A stretch of DNA of 26,246 bases from VEQN01 sp036405975 (GCA_036405975.1 DASWWM010000004.1:1-26246); one strand, 5' to 3'. Positions 1-7,390 are shown, numbered from the stretch's first letter. The notes: generated from the sequence alone by a model not told the origin. Translations and numbers: made by a program.

Positions 1-237
1 AATCCACGAATGTTCATATCCTTTGGTGGTGAAATCCAGATCACTTCCAAGGATAGTGACGCGGATCACGCTCGGCATCAGAACCTTCCTGGTATCGTAG
101 GGCTTTCGGGCGCCTTGGTACCCTTTCTCAACCAGCTCCTCCAGGATAGCCTGCATGGCCCCAGAAAGAGGTTGTAGTATCCCAATGTCGGTTCGGCTGT
201 TAAGCTGAACCAGTCCGTTTCTTGGATCCATATCCAT
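1..237 (-). CDS. Hypothetical protein, 3' part beyond the window
   Basis: An open frame of 79 codons runs without a stop from an ATG at 237 to the window edge, so only the N-terminal part of the protein is visible. A second in-frame ATG lies at 231 (the protein begins M-D-M-D-P-R-N-G). The visible part is soluble in character and includes an acidic helix around residues 28-38 (M-Q-A-I-L-E-E-L-V-E-K) followed by K-G-Y. I do not recognise the family. It lies downstream of rsgA on the same strand with a 169-base gap (238-406) in which I see no gene. No Shine-Dalgarno site is visible. Confidence is moderate that it is coding, because the frame is open across the whole stretch and composition resembles its neighbours. 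Confidence 0.55.
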   Translation of the reverse strand, partial: MDMDPRNGLVQLNSRTDIGILQPLSGAMQAILEELVEKGYQGARKPYDTRKVLMPSVIRVTILGSDLDFTTKGYEHSWI

Positions 238-406
238 AATATTCAATTGTTGGTTGACTGACTCCTGGTATCCGCCAGTTCGGGTACGTATACGGAAGAA
301 TCTTATAGAAACTTCAGACCTTTTGAAAGGACGGTCAGCAGCAGTCCACGAGCCGCAGCTTCAGGCAAGGGTCATTGACGGAGAGTCTCTACCGACGCGT
401 CTTTCT

Positions 407-1459
407 CTACCGAAAGCCTCGGCCTTTGTATTTCTCGTCCTGGATCTTATGGTATTTCTTATGCAGATTCCGGACCTTCTGCTTGTGGTCAGCCTGAGAC
501 TTGGCATCAGCCTTAGCGGCCCTGAACTCCTCCTCGCTCTTCAGTTTCAGATAGCTTTCGAAATGAGCAGGATCGATCTCCCCGCTTCGAATGGCCTCCT
601 GGATGGCACAGCCTTCGCTTTTCTGGTGATCGCACTTAGTGAACCTGCACTGCGCGGCAAGCGCCACGATGTCCTCGAATGACTCTGCTGACTGTTCCTC
701 AGTCTCAGCCATTCCCAAGCTTCTGATTCCGGGAGTGTCGATAAGGTATCCGCCGGTCGGGAGTGCGAAAAGCTCTCGCCTTGTCGTCGTATGCCGACCG
801 CGGCTGTCTTCCTCTCGAACGCCGCCTGTAGCCTGCGAATCAGTCCCGAGAAGCGCATTCGTGATGGTAGATTTTCCAGCCCCTGAAGACCCAAGAAGGA
901 CAGCCGTGGTTTCCTGACCGATATGCCCGAGCAGACCGCCCATGCCTTCGCCCTTGGTCGCGCTTATAAAATGCAGGGCAACGCCTTCGGCGACAACGCG
1001 AACCTTCTGCTCAAAAACGCTTCTATCTCCAACTACGTCCGATTTATTCAAAATGATGACGGGCTTGATGCCGCTCTGCTTCGCCAATGCCAAGTACCGT
1101 TCAAGTCTCGATATGCTGAAATCGCCATCGAGCCCCATGACGATGAACATGATGTCCACATTCGTGACAATGACCTGCATTTTCTGTGCAGCAGCATGCT
1201 TTGTCCGAGACCTTTCAGTAACATCGCGAGCAATGACCGTCTTTCTCGGGAGAATTTTCTCAATGACCGCAAGCTCCCTTTTTCCTTCCTGTATGACCGA
1301 GCACTCCACGTAGTCACCCACCTTCGGATACTCCTCATCAAGATGGAATTTTCCTCGGACGGTCGCGAGGAATTCGCTGCCGTCGGCAGCTTTTACTGAA
1401 TAGTCCTTCTTGTTTTCAGCCGTGACACGGGCCGTGATGTTCTTCGTCTCGGAGATCAT
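407..1459 (-). CDS. rsgA: Small ribosomal subunit biogenesis GTPase RsgA
   Basis: RsgA (YjeQ) is a circularly permuted GTPase that checks late maturation of the 30S subunit at the decoding site. The 350-residue length fits the family. Residues 1-75 form the OB-fold-like N-terminus. The permuted GTPase motifs follow in the expected order: NKSD (G4) at 138-141, P-loop GSSGAGKS at 190-197 and DTPG (G3) at 241-244. The C-terminal zinc knuckle is complete, with C271, C276, H278 and C284. A basic lysine-rich tail (residues 315-350) could contact rRNA. The start at 1459 follows a -10 box TATAGT (1471-1476) by 11 bases, and that box abuts the stop codon of the DUF817 gene upstream. No Shine-Dalgarno site is present. 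The assignment is secure. Confidence 0.96.
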   Translation of the reverse strand: MISETKNITARVTAENKKDYSVKAADGSEFLATVRGKFHLDEEYPKVGDYVECSVIQEGKRELAVIEKILPRKTVIARDVTERSRTKHAAAQKMQVIVTNVDIMFIVMGLDGDFSISRLERYLALAKQSGIKPVIILNKSDVVGDRSVFEQKVRVVAEGVALHFISATKGEGMGGLLGHIGQETTAVLLGSSGAGKSTITNALLGTDSQATGGVREEDSRGRHTTTRRELFALPTGGYLIDTPGIRSLGMAETEEQSAESFEDIVALAAQCRFTKCDHQKSEGCAIQEAIRSGEIDPAHFESYLKLKSEEEFRAAKADAKSQADHKQKVRNLHKKYHKIQDEKYKGRGFR

Positions 1460-1476
1460 TGAATGCTTCTACTATA

Positions 1477-2313
1477 TCACGCGTGCCCGGCTTTTCCGGA
1501 ACTCGCCTTGAAATGCTTCAGATATGCGACCAGGATGAAGCTGATGATGACCAGCAGGAACCAAGAGGTGATCTTATGGAAAGAGACGACCGTCCACTCA
1601 TGAATCTGGTCCGGGTACTTCCATGCGCCGAGGTACGTTGAGATATTCTCGGCAACCCAAATGAAGAATGCGATAAGGAGAAATGAGACATTGAGATACA
1701 TCCATCGCGGCCGGTCCGTGACCTTGAAATACACTCGAGCCCGCCCGAACAGCAGGAAAACAGCGGCTATCAGCAACAGCCTGAAGTCATATATGAAATG
1801 ATTCGTGAAGAAGTTCAGGTAAATGAGCGCGCAGAGAAAAACACTGAGGCCGTACCGCTCATAATTCACGAGCTTAAGCTTCATGATCTTCCATGCCTGG
1901 CTTATATAGCTTCCGACTGCCGCATACATGAAGCCGCTATAAAGCGGAACCGTTCCGACTTTGAAAAATCCCTCCTCCGGATAGCTCCATGAGCCGACCG
2001 ACGGATGCGTCTTGTAGAGCTCCAGGACAAGCCCGATGATATGGAACATGAAGATGACCTTAAGCTCGTCCTTGGTCTCAAGCCTTGAAAAATAAAGCAC
2101 GGCCTGTATCACGAGCGCCCCGATAAACAGGAAATCGTATCGGTCCATGCCGAAAAGCGGAAGCTGATTCGACAGGAACAGAAGAACGAAGAAAGACCCG
2201 GCGAACACTGACGCACGGGCCTGCTTCAAACCGAATACCAGGAATTCATGGATTCCGGGACCAAGCCGCCGCATAACCGATTTCATGCATATACGATAGC
2301 ACGACTCGAACAT
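1477..2313 (-). CDS. DUF817 family integral membrane protein
   Basis: This 278-residue protein has about seven hydrophobic helices and the hallmarks of the DUF817 (YoaT-like) family: an E-L-Y-K-T-H-P-S-V-G-S-W-S-Y-P-E segment near residues 95-112, then V-P-L-Y-S-G-F-M-Y-A. The biochemical role of this family is not known to me. Its ATG at 2313 overlaps the TAA stop of the protease-like gene by one base (TAATG), which favours translational coupling. An alternative start at Met10 (2286) gives M-K-S-V-M-R-R-L and lies exactly 6 bases after a TATCGT -10-like box (2293-2298), the spacing seen for other leaderless genes in this window. Both starts may be used. Family assignment is firm; function is unknown. 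Confidence 0.85.
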   Translation of the reverse strand: MFESCYRICMKSVMRRLGPGIHEFLVFGLKQARASVFAGSFFVLLFLSNQLPLFGMDRYDFLFIGALVIQAVLYFSRLETKDELKVIFMFHIIGLVLELYKTHPSVGSWSYPEEGFFKVGTVPLYSGFMYAAVGSYISQAWKIMKLKLVNYERYGLSVFLCALIYLNFFTNHFIYDFRLLLIAAVFLLFGRARVYFKVTDRPRWMYLNVSFLLIAFFIWVAENISTYLGAWKYPDQIHEWTVVSFHKITSWFLLVIISFILVAYLKHFKASSGKAGHA

Positions 2314-2699
2314 TACCTGTACTGATTCGTGCCGTCATCTTCCCGTCGCCCCACGTCTTCTTCCTCGAATCCGAAATGGTGCGCGATCTCATGCCAGAGC
2401 GTCTCGCGGATGACAATCCTCGGCTCGATTCCGTCTTCTTCCGCAGCCTGCAGAATCGGAAGCCTGTACAAGGTGATGGTGTCCGGAAGCGTCATGCCGA
2501 GGCCGTACATGTCGCCTCGTTCGGTGGCCGGCACTCCTTTGTACAATCCAAGGAGTGTGCCGGCCACATCATCACCCCTATCTTCCGGATCCGGCTCGTC
2601 CTCAACCAAGAATGCAACATTGCCAAGCCGATCATTCCACTTCTCAGGAACAAGCTCCAGCTCTTCATGCACAATCCGTTCAAATTCTTCAGCACTCAT
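2313..2699 (-). CDS. Zincin-like metallopeptidase (PF06262 type)
   Basis: A 128-residue acidic protein of the short zincin-like family (PF06262, formerly DUF1025). The zinc site H-E-I-A-H is at residues 103-107, followed by H-F-G-F-E-E-E-D, where an acidic residue could be the third ligand as in other members. Preceding family signatures are visible: a G-L-Y-K-G-V-P block near 51-57 and an I-T-L-Y-R-L-P-I block near 75-82. Members are thought to be minimal metalloproteases, but substrates are unknown. The start at 2699 is supported by a TAGAAT box ending 6 bases upstream. It is the first gene of a coupled pair with the DUF817 protein. Confidence 0.88.
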   Translation of the reverse strand: MSAEEFERIVHEELELVPEKWNDRLGNVAFLVEDEPDPEDRGDDVAGTLLGLYKGVPATERGDMYGLGMTLPDTITLYRLPILQAAEEDGIEPRIVIRETLWHEIAHHFGFEEEDVGRREDDGTNQYR

Positions 2700-2705
2700 G
2701 ACTGT

Positions 2706-2711
2706 ATTCTA
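2706..2711 (-). promoter_or_regulatory. -10 box TAGAAT, leaderless start of the zincin-like gene
   Basis: On the minus strand TAGAAT is followed by 6 bases (ACAGTC) and then the ATG at 2699. This spacing puts the transcription start at or next to the start codon. No Shine-Dalgarno site lies in between. Confidence 0.5.
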
Positions 2712-2754
2712 TGTGTGCGACGAGACAGTTGCCAAACGCATCGCAGCAATTCGC

Positions 2755-3213
2755 TTATGCTGCAGCTTCTGCAATTTCCTTGAGCTTGGCAAGGCCTTTC
2801 TTCCAAGATGCCTCCATGTCTTCCTTGTAGTCTTCCGGAATGTCGACATCGACTGTGAGCTCCGTTCCGCCTTCCTTGTCTGTGAACGTATAGCTTTCAG
2901 TTCCGCCTATCCAGACTTTTGCCATATCGCTTTCAGAATCCTCCTTTCCTTCGCCGTACACCGCGACAGTCTCAAGGCTGACAAACTCATGCTTTCGGTT
3001 CGCCTTGACCATGCTTACCATGCCTCCTTCAGTTCCGTCTACCGGTGACGGGCCAAGGAACAGCATCTTCGTTCCCTCTTCCCATGTTCCGTTAAAATGC
3101 GACCCTTCCTGGAATGCCGCCGTCCACTGCCGGTATGTGGCATCAGAAAGCATGATGTCCCAGACTTTCTCTCGCGGCGCGTTTATAAAAGTGACAATGT
3201 GTGTTTTTTGCAT
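2755..3213 (-). CDS. SRPBCC (AHSA1/START-like) family protein
   Basis: A 152-residue soluble protein with the helix-grip fold signature of SRPBCC proteins: an N-terminal strand followed by A-P-R-E-K-V-W-D-I-M-L-S-D-A at residues 13-26, a central G-T-E-G-G-M-V-S-M-V hairpin, G-G-T-E-L-T-V-D-V-D-I-P near 114-127, and the long C-terminal helix (about 130-152) that closes the ligand cavity. Such proteins bind small hydrophobic ligands or act as chaperone-activator-like domains; no ligand can be assigned here. The ATG at 3213 is preceded by an AT-rich stretch with a TAATTA-like box, and no Shine-Dalgarno site. It is flanked by same-strand genes with short gaps of 46 and 55 bases. Confidence 0.82.
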   Translation of the reverse strand: MQKTHIVTFINAPREKVWDIMLSDATYRQWTAAFQEGSHFNGTWEEGTKMLFLGPSPVDGTEGGMVSMVKANRKHEFVSLETVAVYGEGKEDSESDMAKVWIGGTESYTFTDKEGGTELTVDVDIPEDYKEDMEASWKKGLAKLKEIAEAAA

Positions 3214-3259
3214 ATGTGTCTAATTATTTTTTTAAAAAATGACTCAGCCTGCCGTTGCC

Positions 3260-4030
3260 TTATTTCACCCGCTCATACCTGAGCACGTTTCCGCGCTCCA
3301 TGTACACGATCTCAAGCTCTTCAGGCGTGACCTTCACGACCTTGAACGTGAGTGCCTCGGCATCAGGACCCGTTCCAGTCAGCCTGACATACACGACGCC
3401 TTCCTCCACCGGAAACGAGACCTTGGGCGCACTGCCTTTCATGAATACGTCCCAGAAATCCGAAGCCACCGTCTTGCCATCATAGATGTCAGCAACCTTT
3501 CCATCCGCCTTGAATTCCCTGACGGACTTCGAGTCATCGATGCTTTTCCATGCCCCGACGATAGAAACTTTGACGATGCCGGAAAGGTCTTGGTCGGCAC
3601 CAGCCCCTTCTGCAGCATCTCCGAAATTATAAGGCGCATTGTTCGGATCGAATGGCTGAGAACATGTCGTTTCGCTTCCCGAAGCCTTGTTCGTCACGTG
3701 TGCCTCTTCTCCGGCAAAGACGTATGAAACGGAAGCATTCTCGTAGCGCATTCCGTTTCCGTCAGTGCGAGTGAAAGTGCCGACATCGTTCCCGCTTTTC
3801 AGGACCCTGACCTGATCGCCCGGAAGGAATTCGGCTACGAAATGATTTTCGTCCTTGCAGATGAATGAGACTGAGAACTCCGCCTCTCCTCCATGCTGAA
3901 CTGATGAGAGATCTGATTCGGTAGTCGTTGCATTTCCGATGAGTCCGCCTGACCCTTTCTGGGTATAGGCGAAGAGTCCGAATGCTGCAATAGCTATGAT
4001 AAAGGCGCCGAGCGCGAATTTCATGTTCAT
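3260..4030 (-). CDS. Membrane-anchored protein with MliC-like lysozyme-inhibitor domain
   Basis: The 256-residue protein begins with a single hydrophobic helix (about residues 4-22) after M-N-M-K and has no lipobox cysteine, so it is probably anchored by an uncleaved helix. Residues about 48-125 resemble the MliC fold (PF09864): F-I-C-K-D near 56-60, a V-R-V-L strand, a G-M-R-Y-E block, an F-A-G-E-E-A-H-V block and a closing T-C near 122-123, with the cysteine pair that forms the family disulfide. The remaining 125 residues are a separate extracellular domain I cannot name; they contain a G-A-W-K-S-I-D-D strand and K-V-V-K-V-T-P-E-E-L-E-I-V-Y near the end, a lipocalin/META-like style. MliC proteins inhibit host lysozyme in proteobacteria; that role is inferred only. 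Met3 (4024) is an alternative start. Confidence 0.65.
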   Translation of the reverse strand: MNMKFALGAFIIAIAAFGLFAYTQKGSGGLIGNATTTESDLSSVQHGGEAEFSVSFICKDENHFVAEFLPGDQVRVLKSGNDVGTFTRTDGNGMRYENASVSYVFAGEEAHVTNKASGSETTCSQPFDPNNAPYNFGDAAEGAGADQDLSGIVKVSIVGAWKSIDDSKSVREFKADGKVADIYDGKTVASDFWDVFMKGSAPKVSFPVEEGVVYVRLTGTGPDAEALTFKVVKVTPEELEIVYMERGNVLRYERVK

Positions 4031-4089
4031 TGGATGCTCAATATTTTATGTATAACGTTCAGCTAATACTATCACGAGCGCAGGGAACG

Positions 4090-4476
4090 TCACGGAATGA
4101 GCTCGACGAGCATCTTCACCTCGTCACGGTCATAGTACGTGCAGGTCATGCTCGCGATATCTACTGTCCACTTGAAGACCCCCGTCTCCGCCGCGCGCAT
4201 GCAGAATGCAGGAAAGTCGATCTGCCCTTCCTGATGCATCCGGAGGTATTCCTTGAACTCCTCGGCATCGCTTTCCTCCTCGATGTCTATGGGCGAGTAC
4301 TTCGCATCCGAGTGCAGGACGCTTCCGTCCTTGCCGTAGTACTCGGAATGACCGTCCGATACGAATAGGTCATACCTGATGATCCCGAGCGTCGCCAGCT
4401 CCCTGACATATGAAGGAAAGTCTGCGCCGCTTTTCACTTTTGCATGCCGCTCCTTGATCTGTTCGATAGTAAACAT
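4090..4476 (-). CDS. DUF1398 family protein
   Basis: The 128-residue protein matches the DUF1398 (YbcV-like) family: an N-terminal F-T-I-E-Q-I-K-E-R-H helix, an F-P-S-Y-V-R-E-L-A-T-L-G-I block, a G-I-I-R-Y-D-L-F-V-S-D-G segment, a central Y-Y-G-K-D-G and a C-terminal F-C-M-R-A-A-E-T-G-V-F-K-W block that ends in a short T-C-T-Y-Y-D strand. The family is widespread, sometimes labelled phage envelope protein, and has no proven function. The start at 4476 is strongly supported by a perfect TATAAT ending 6 bases upstream, which overlaps the last codons of the preceding gene. Confidence 0.85.
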   Translation of the reverse strand: MFTIEQIKERHAKVKSGADFPSYVRELATLGIIRYDLFVSDGHSEYYGKDGSVLHSDAKYSPIDIEEESDAEEFKEYLRMHQEGQIDFPAFCMRAAETGVFKWTVDIASMTCTYYDRDEVKMLVELIP

Positions 4477-4478
4477 GA

Positions 4479-4976
4479 TTATATTATACCCTTAGATTGA
4501 TAATACGAACCGCTTGCCTGTTCGCAGTCCGCTTTCGGAATCTGATCGGTGCTTATCTCGATCGGGCCGGGACCGTCCCAGTCGATAAGGGCATAGCTGT
4601 CATTGGCAACGATCAGTCTCCGCTCAGCCGAATTCACCCCCTCTGCGGCATACGAATGCTCGATATCGAGCCCGGTCGCCATGGAACTCGCCTGCCATGT
4701 TCCGACGAAAGTCCCGGTCAGGCTGTCTTTTTCAGGCGGATTGAAATCGAGGACTCCAGCGACCGTTCCGTCACTTCCAAGAACCGCACGAATGACCGTG
4801 TGGGATCCCTCATAGCAAAGTTCCCTGACTCCGCCAGAAATGTCAGCTCCGGGAACCGTGCTTGTGCCGCTGAGATTTGCCTGCCTGTCCATCCGGCTCA
4901 TGCCCGCCGTCGCAAGGACAATGATGGCAATGAGTGCGACGATGACCGCAAGGACTCCTAATGTCTGTTTTTTCAT
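4479..4976 (-). CDS. Membrane-anchored hypothetical protein
   Basis: A 165-residue protein with an N-terminal signal anchor (M-K-K-Q then a hydrophobic helix, about residues 6-25) and an extracytoplasmic domain. The domain starts near a cysteine (R-E-L-C-Y-E-G, about 51-57), contains a strand G-T-F-V-G-T-W-Q-A and ends in D-C-E-Q-A-S-G-S-Y-Y, so a disulfide between the two cysteines is plausible. I do not recognise a named family; the style (signal anchor plus small beta domain) matches the neighbouring MliC-like and 15046-15462 proteins. The ATG follows a 15-bp hairpin (4989-5032). Its final codons overlap the promoter of the DUF1398 gene. Confidence 0.7.
   Translation of the reverse strand: MKKQTLGVLAVIVALIAIIVLATAGMSRMDRQANLSGTSTVPGADISGGVRELCYEGSHTVIRAVLGSDGTVAGVLDFNPPEKDSLTGTFVGTWQASSMATGLDIEHSYAAEGVNSAERRLIVANDSYALIDWDGPGPIEISTDQIPKADCEQASGSYYQSKGII
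4483..4488 (-). promoter_or_regulatory. -10 box TATAAT, leaderless start of the DUF1398 gene
   Basis: A consensus TATAAT on the minus strand is followed by ATAATC and the ATG at 4476. The box lies inside the last codons of the upstream gene, so DUF1398 can be transcribed independently of it. Confidence 0.6.
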
Positions 4977-4988
4977 GGTTGGTGGGTG

Positions 4989-5032
4989 CGGAGCGGGCGC
5001 ATACCCGTCTTTCAGAATATGCGCCCGCTCCG
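4989..5032 (-). repeat. Long GC-rich hairpin without U-tract in a 5' leader
   Basis: Arms 4989-5003 and 5018-5032 are perfect 15-base inverted repeats separated by 14 bases. The hairpin lies between the stop of the 46-residue membrane protein gene and the ATG at 4976. No T-run follows on either strand (minus continues GCACCCACC), so it is not a standard intrinsic terminator. It may be an RNA-stability, processing or factor-dependent termination element. Confidence 0.7.
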
Positions 5033-5051
5033 AGCAATTATGGCGTTACGT

Positions 5052-5192
5052 CTAAATATTTATCTCAAGTGCTGGAGCATTGTCTTCAACCCGCTCCGCC
5101 TGTCGATCGTTATACCAGTAGGCTCCGAATCCGACCACGATGAGTATGAGGATTACGATAAGGACAGTGTTTGTTCCTGATGAGTTCTGCAT
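5052..5192 (-). CDS. Small single-helix membrane protein (46 residues)
   Basis: A 46-codon ORF from ATG 5192 to TAG 5052. The peptide begins M-Q-N-S-S-G-T-N-T, then has one clear transmembrane helix (residues 10-24, V-L-I-V-I-L-I-L-I-V-V-G-F-G-A), a Y-W-Y-N interface motif at 25-28 and an acidic C-terminal tail. Cytoplasmic and outside orientation cannot be fixed. It starts 21 bases after the stop of the DUF5670-like gene and is likely in the same transcript. I do not know a named family; short proteins of this build are common next to stress-related small membrane proteins. Confidence 0.6.
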   Translation of the reverse strand: MQNSSGTNTVLIVILILIVVGFGAYWYNDRQAERVEDNAPALEINI

Positions 5193-5213
5193 GATGTTTG
5201 GATTGATTATGGA

Positions 5214-5366
5214 TTACGCTATCGGGTTCCTTCCCTGGATGATCCGGATAAGGAACATGATGATTGCCACGACGAGGAGCACGTGCACGAAATAGCCGAG
5301 GCTGTACGTGCCGAGGACTCCGAGAAGCCATAATATGATTAATATTGTCGCAATTGTTGTAAGCAT
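5214..5366 (-). CDS. lmo0937/DUF5670-like small membrane protein (50 residues)
   Basis: A 50-codon ORF from ATG 5366 to TAA 5214. The peptide has two hydrophobic helices (about residues 5-18 and 26-41) joined by G-T-Y-S-L-G-Y, with the pattern L-W-L-L-G-x-L-x-x-Y-S-L-G-x-x-x-H-x-L-L-V-x-A-I and the C-terminal R-I-I-Q-G-R-N-P that mark the lmo0937/DUF5670 family. The family is widespread and its function unknown; members often sit with stress or envelope genes. It is probably co-transcribed with the 46-residue membrane protein. The ATG is preceded by an AT-rich stretch with a TATCAA-like box 7 bases upstream. Confidence 0.78.
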   Translation of the reverse strand: MLTTIATILIILWLLGVLGTYSLGYFVHVLLVVAIIMFLIRIIQGRNPIA

Positions 5367-5612
5367 ATATTTGATATGTTATTCCTGATAATCGACTCCC
5401 TTTCATTATCCCACCCGGACGCAGGGCATTGCCATGCACATATGCACAGAGCCTGGACCACGGGAAAGAAAGCGGGATTCACGCCTCCTGCAGAATGAGA
5501 CGATACTTCATGAAGCTTCTGACAGAGTGGTTGCATATACGAAACACGGACGCAAAAGCGTCAAATGCACGAGCCACGACCGGCTGGCACTGAAGGCCAT
5601 GCCTCTCCAACA

Positions 5613-5647
5613 AAAAAATGCCGCCTCAAATCGAAGCGGCATTTTTT
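5613..5647. terminator. Bidirectional intrinsic terminator
   Basis: Arms 5613-5624 and 5636-5647 pair perfectly (GCCGC/GCGGC core flanked by A and T runs), loop 11 bases. T-runs follow on both strands. It is placed to end the LapA-like transcript on the minus strand. Confidence 0.8.
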
Positions 5648-5660
5648 ATTTTTTCAGCCG

Positions 5661-5680
5661 ATATAACAATATTGTTATAT
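5661..5680. promoter_or_regulatory. Perfect 20-base AT-rich palindrome, possible operator
   Basis: The two halves ATATAACAAT and ATTGTTATAT are exact reverse complements with no spacer. It lies between the LapA-like stop and the terminator. It could be a dimeric repressor site or part of the terminator region. Confidence 0.4.
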
Positions 5681-5704
5681 GAAAGACCGGGCTGATTTTG
5701 AATG

Positions 5705-6025
5705 TTACAGAACGCTCGTTCCAGTATCTGTAGGGGGAACACTCGCAGATGCGGCCGGACTCGAGACCCGAAGCTTCGCATTTTCCTCCTCAAGCGCCTC
5801 GGCCTTCTTCTGAAGTGCGACAAACTCGAAGTGAGTCCTGATCAGCTCAGGAAGGCTGAACATCATGAAGATGATGATTCCGATGAGAACCGCAAGCATG
5901 AGAATAAGCGCGAGCGACCCCTCTATCTGCCAGGCAAGAAATGTCACGCCAACAGCGGCTGTGTTCTGAAGGGCGAAAACTACGGTAAGGGCTCCGAGGA
6001 TAAGTCCGATGATGAGGAATATCAT
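5705..6025 (-). CDS. LapA-domain (DUF1049) membrane protein
   Basis: From the start chosen at 6025 the protein has 106 residues: M-I-F-L-I-I-G-L-I-L-G-A followed by V-F-A-L-Q-N-T-A-A-V-G-V-T-F-L, the signature of the LapA/DUF1049 domain, then a second helix (about residues 37-60) and a cytoplasmic coiled-coil region rich in Ala, Glu and Lys (about 70-90), ending in a Ser/Pro/Thr tail. E. coli LapA works with LapB in controlling lipopolysaccharide synthesis, but this domain also occurs in bacteria without LPS, where its role is unknown. An upstream in-frame ATG at 6058 would add 11 residues outside the domain, so I prefer 6025. A TATACT box near 6095 could be the promoter. Confidence 0.82.
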   Translation of the reverse strand: MIFLIIGLILGALTVVFALQNTAAVGVTFLAWQIEGSLALILMLAVLIGIIIFMMFSLPELIRTHFEFVALQKKAEALEEENAKLRVSSPAASASVPPTDTGTSVL

Positions 6026-6147
6026 AGTATGAATGTTAGTTAAAGTATTTATGAACAATGGGGCGCAATCCGGCCGTATGCCTCGGTATAAGTATACTCG
6101 GATTCGTGAAAGTGCAATGGTCCGAAATCTTTTCTATACTGCAGGCG

Positions 6148-7389
6148 TTACAACCTCTTCAAAATCTCCTGACCGAGCCTTGTCACAATTCCTACAACCA
6201 AAGCGTTTCCCATGAAGAATGCGCGCCTTACCGCAGAGGGCCCTTCTGTATGTCCGTCAGGGAACATGTTCAATCGTTCCAGTTCAACGGGAGTGAGCCT
6301 TCGATATTTTCCGGATTTCGTCTGAATCACATGCTTGAATCGAGAAGGGGTTGAGCCTCCCTCACCTGTAACAATGGTCCTTGATGGCTTATCAAGCGAA
6401 TCAGGAAAGGCCATTGGGCCTTCGCTGTAATGATATTCGAAACCACTCTTGCTCGTTCGCTTCTCTTTCTTTCCTCCCTTCTGTCTTTTCCATTCAGCCA
6501 TCGCCTTTTTATCAATGAAATACTCCTCAGGAACCTGCTTCTCAGGCAAAAGAAAGTCTTTGAGCTTTGCCGACTTCCCTTCGTATGCCGGAACTGCCTT
6601 GAAAGTATGAACTACCCGATCAATCATCACCCCTGCTGTTTGGAAAGCATCTTTCACATTGAAATCCTTGGTAATATCGGCAAGGTCGCCTTCCAAAACA
6701 AACGTCTTCAGATTTGATTCGCTCTTAACCGGAAATGCCTCGGCATGAACCCCTTTTGCATTGAGCCATTCTACTGCATTTGTTTTTACCAACTCCTTAT
6801 ACAAAGGAGTTCCTTTTTTATAACCAAGGATATACACCCTCCTTCTTCGCTGCGGCATACCGTAATCCGCAGCGTTGATTACCCTCCACTCAACTGCATA
6901 GCCCAAGCCAGCTAACGACGCGAGCATCACCGCAAAATCTCGTCCTCTCTGCGAAGCCGGAGACTTCAAAAGTCTGTCTACATTTTCAAGCATCAAAAAT
7001 GACGGGGCATTCTTCCCTTTTTCTTTGAGAATCCGATGGATGGACCACCAGAGCACGCCTTTCTTTCCTCCCAAGCCAGCAGACTGGCTCAACGTACGTG
7101 CCACTGAATAGTCTTGGCACGGGAACCCTCCCACGAGCATGTCATGATTCGGAATCTTATCAGTAGGAACTTCCTGGATATCATCGTTCGAATGACCGTT
7201 CTCGCCGAACCTTGCGACGTACACATCGGAAGCATGTTGAGTCTTTGTACCAGGCTCCCATTGATTGCTCCAGACGACTTCGTAACCCTTATCTGCACCA
7301 GAAGCCCTGTCGAAACCGACCCTGAAGCCTCCCACGCCAGCAAATAACTCAACCACCTTAAGCTTTTTTCCCGTTTGTTTTCCTTTCAT
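6148..7389 (-). CDS. DNA (cytosine-5-)-methyltransferase, Sau3AI-like
   Basis: A complete 413-residue C5 cytosine methyltransferase that transfers methyl from SAM to cytosine in duplex DNA. Motif I F-A-G-V-G-G-F is at 16-22, motif IV G-F-P-C-Q-D-Y with catalytic Cys91 at 88-94, motif VI E-N-V at 135-137, motif VIII Q-R-R-R-R at 180-184, and motifs IX-X near the C-terminus (P-S-R-T-I-V-T, then G-N-A-L). The F-P-C-Q-D-Y-S-V-A form recalls M.Sau3AI, and the adjacent nuclease is MutH/Sau3AI-like, so GATC (GATm5C) is the predicted target. The N-terminus is too short to carry a regulatory HTH. The gene is divergent from the nuclease with 23 bases between start codons. Confidence 0.93.
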   Translation of the reverse strand: MKGKQTGKKLKVVELFAGVGGFRVGFDRASGADKGYEVVWSNQWEPGTKTQHASDVYVARFGENGHSNDDIQEVPTDKIPNHDMLVGGFPCQDYSVARTLSQSAGLGGKKGVLWWSIHRILKEKGKNAPSFLMLENVDRLLKSPASQRGRDFAVMLASLAGLGYAVEWRVINAADYGMPQRRRRVYILGYKKGTPLYKELVKTNAVEWLNAKGVHAEAFPVKSESNLKTFVLEGDLADITKDFNVKDAFQTAGVMIDRVVHTFKAVPAYEGKSAKLKDFLLPEKQVPEEYFIDKKAMAEWKRQKGGKKEKRTSKSGFEYHYSEGPMAFPDSLDKPSRTIVTGEGGSTPSRFKHVIQTKSGKYRRLTPVELERLNMFPDGHTEGPSAVRRAFFMGNALVVGIVTRLGQEILKRL

Positions 7390-7390
7390 A

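Larger units (their letters stand above)
5367..5704. other. Intergenic region with terminator and palindrome
   Basis: This 338-base stretch has no gene I can support. It holds a bidirectional terminator (5613-5647) and a perfect 20-base palindrome (5661-5680). The part 5400-5600 has several short open frames on both strands without protein-like composition and one small hairpin (GACGC-AAAA-GCGTC near 5548-5561). A non-coding RNA ending at the plus-strand terminator is possible but not shown. Confidence 0.5.

Noticed and set aside
407..1399. Several plus-strand frames opposite rsgA
   Set aside because: RsgA is complete with all motifs on the minus strand; the opposite frames have no family features.
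2329..3048. A 239-codon plus-strand frame
   Set aside because: It runs antisense through both the zincin-like and SRPBCC genes, is Ser/Arg/Cys-rich and resembles no protein.
5434..5682. An 82-codon plus-strand frame in the gap before LapA
   Set aside because: It reads straight through the terminator hairpin and the palindrome, and its composition is random.
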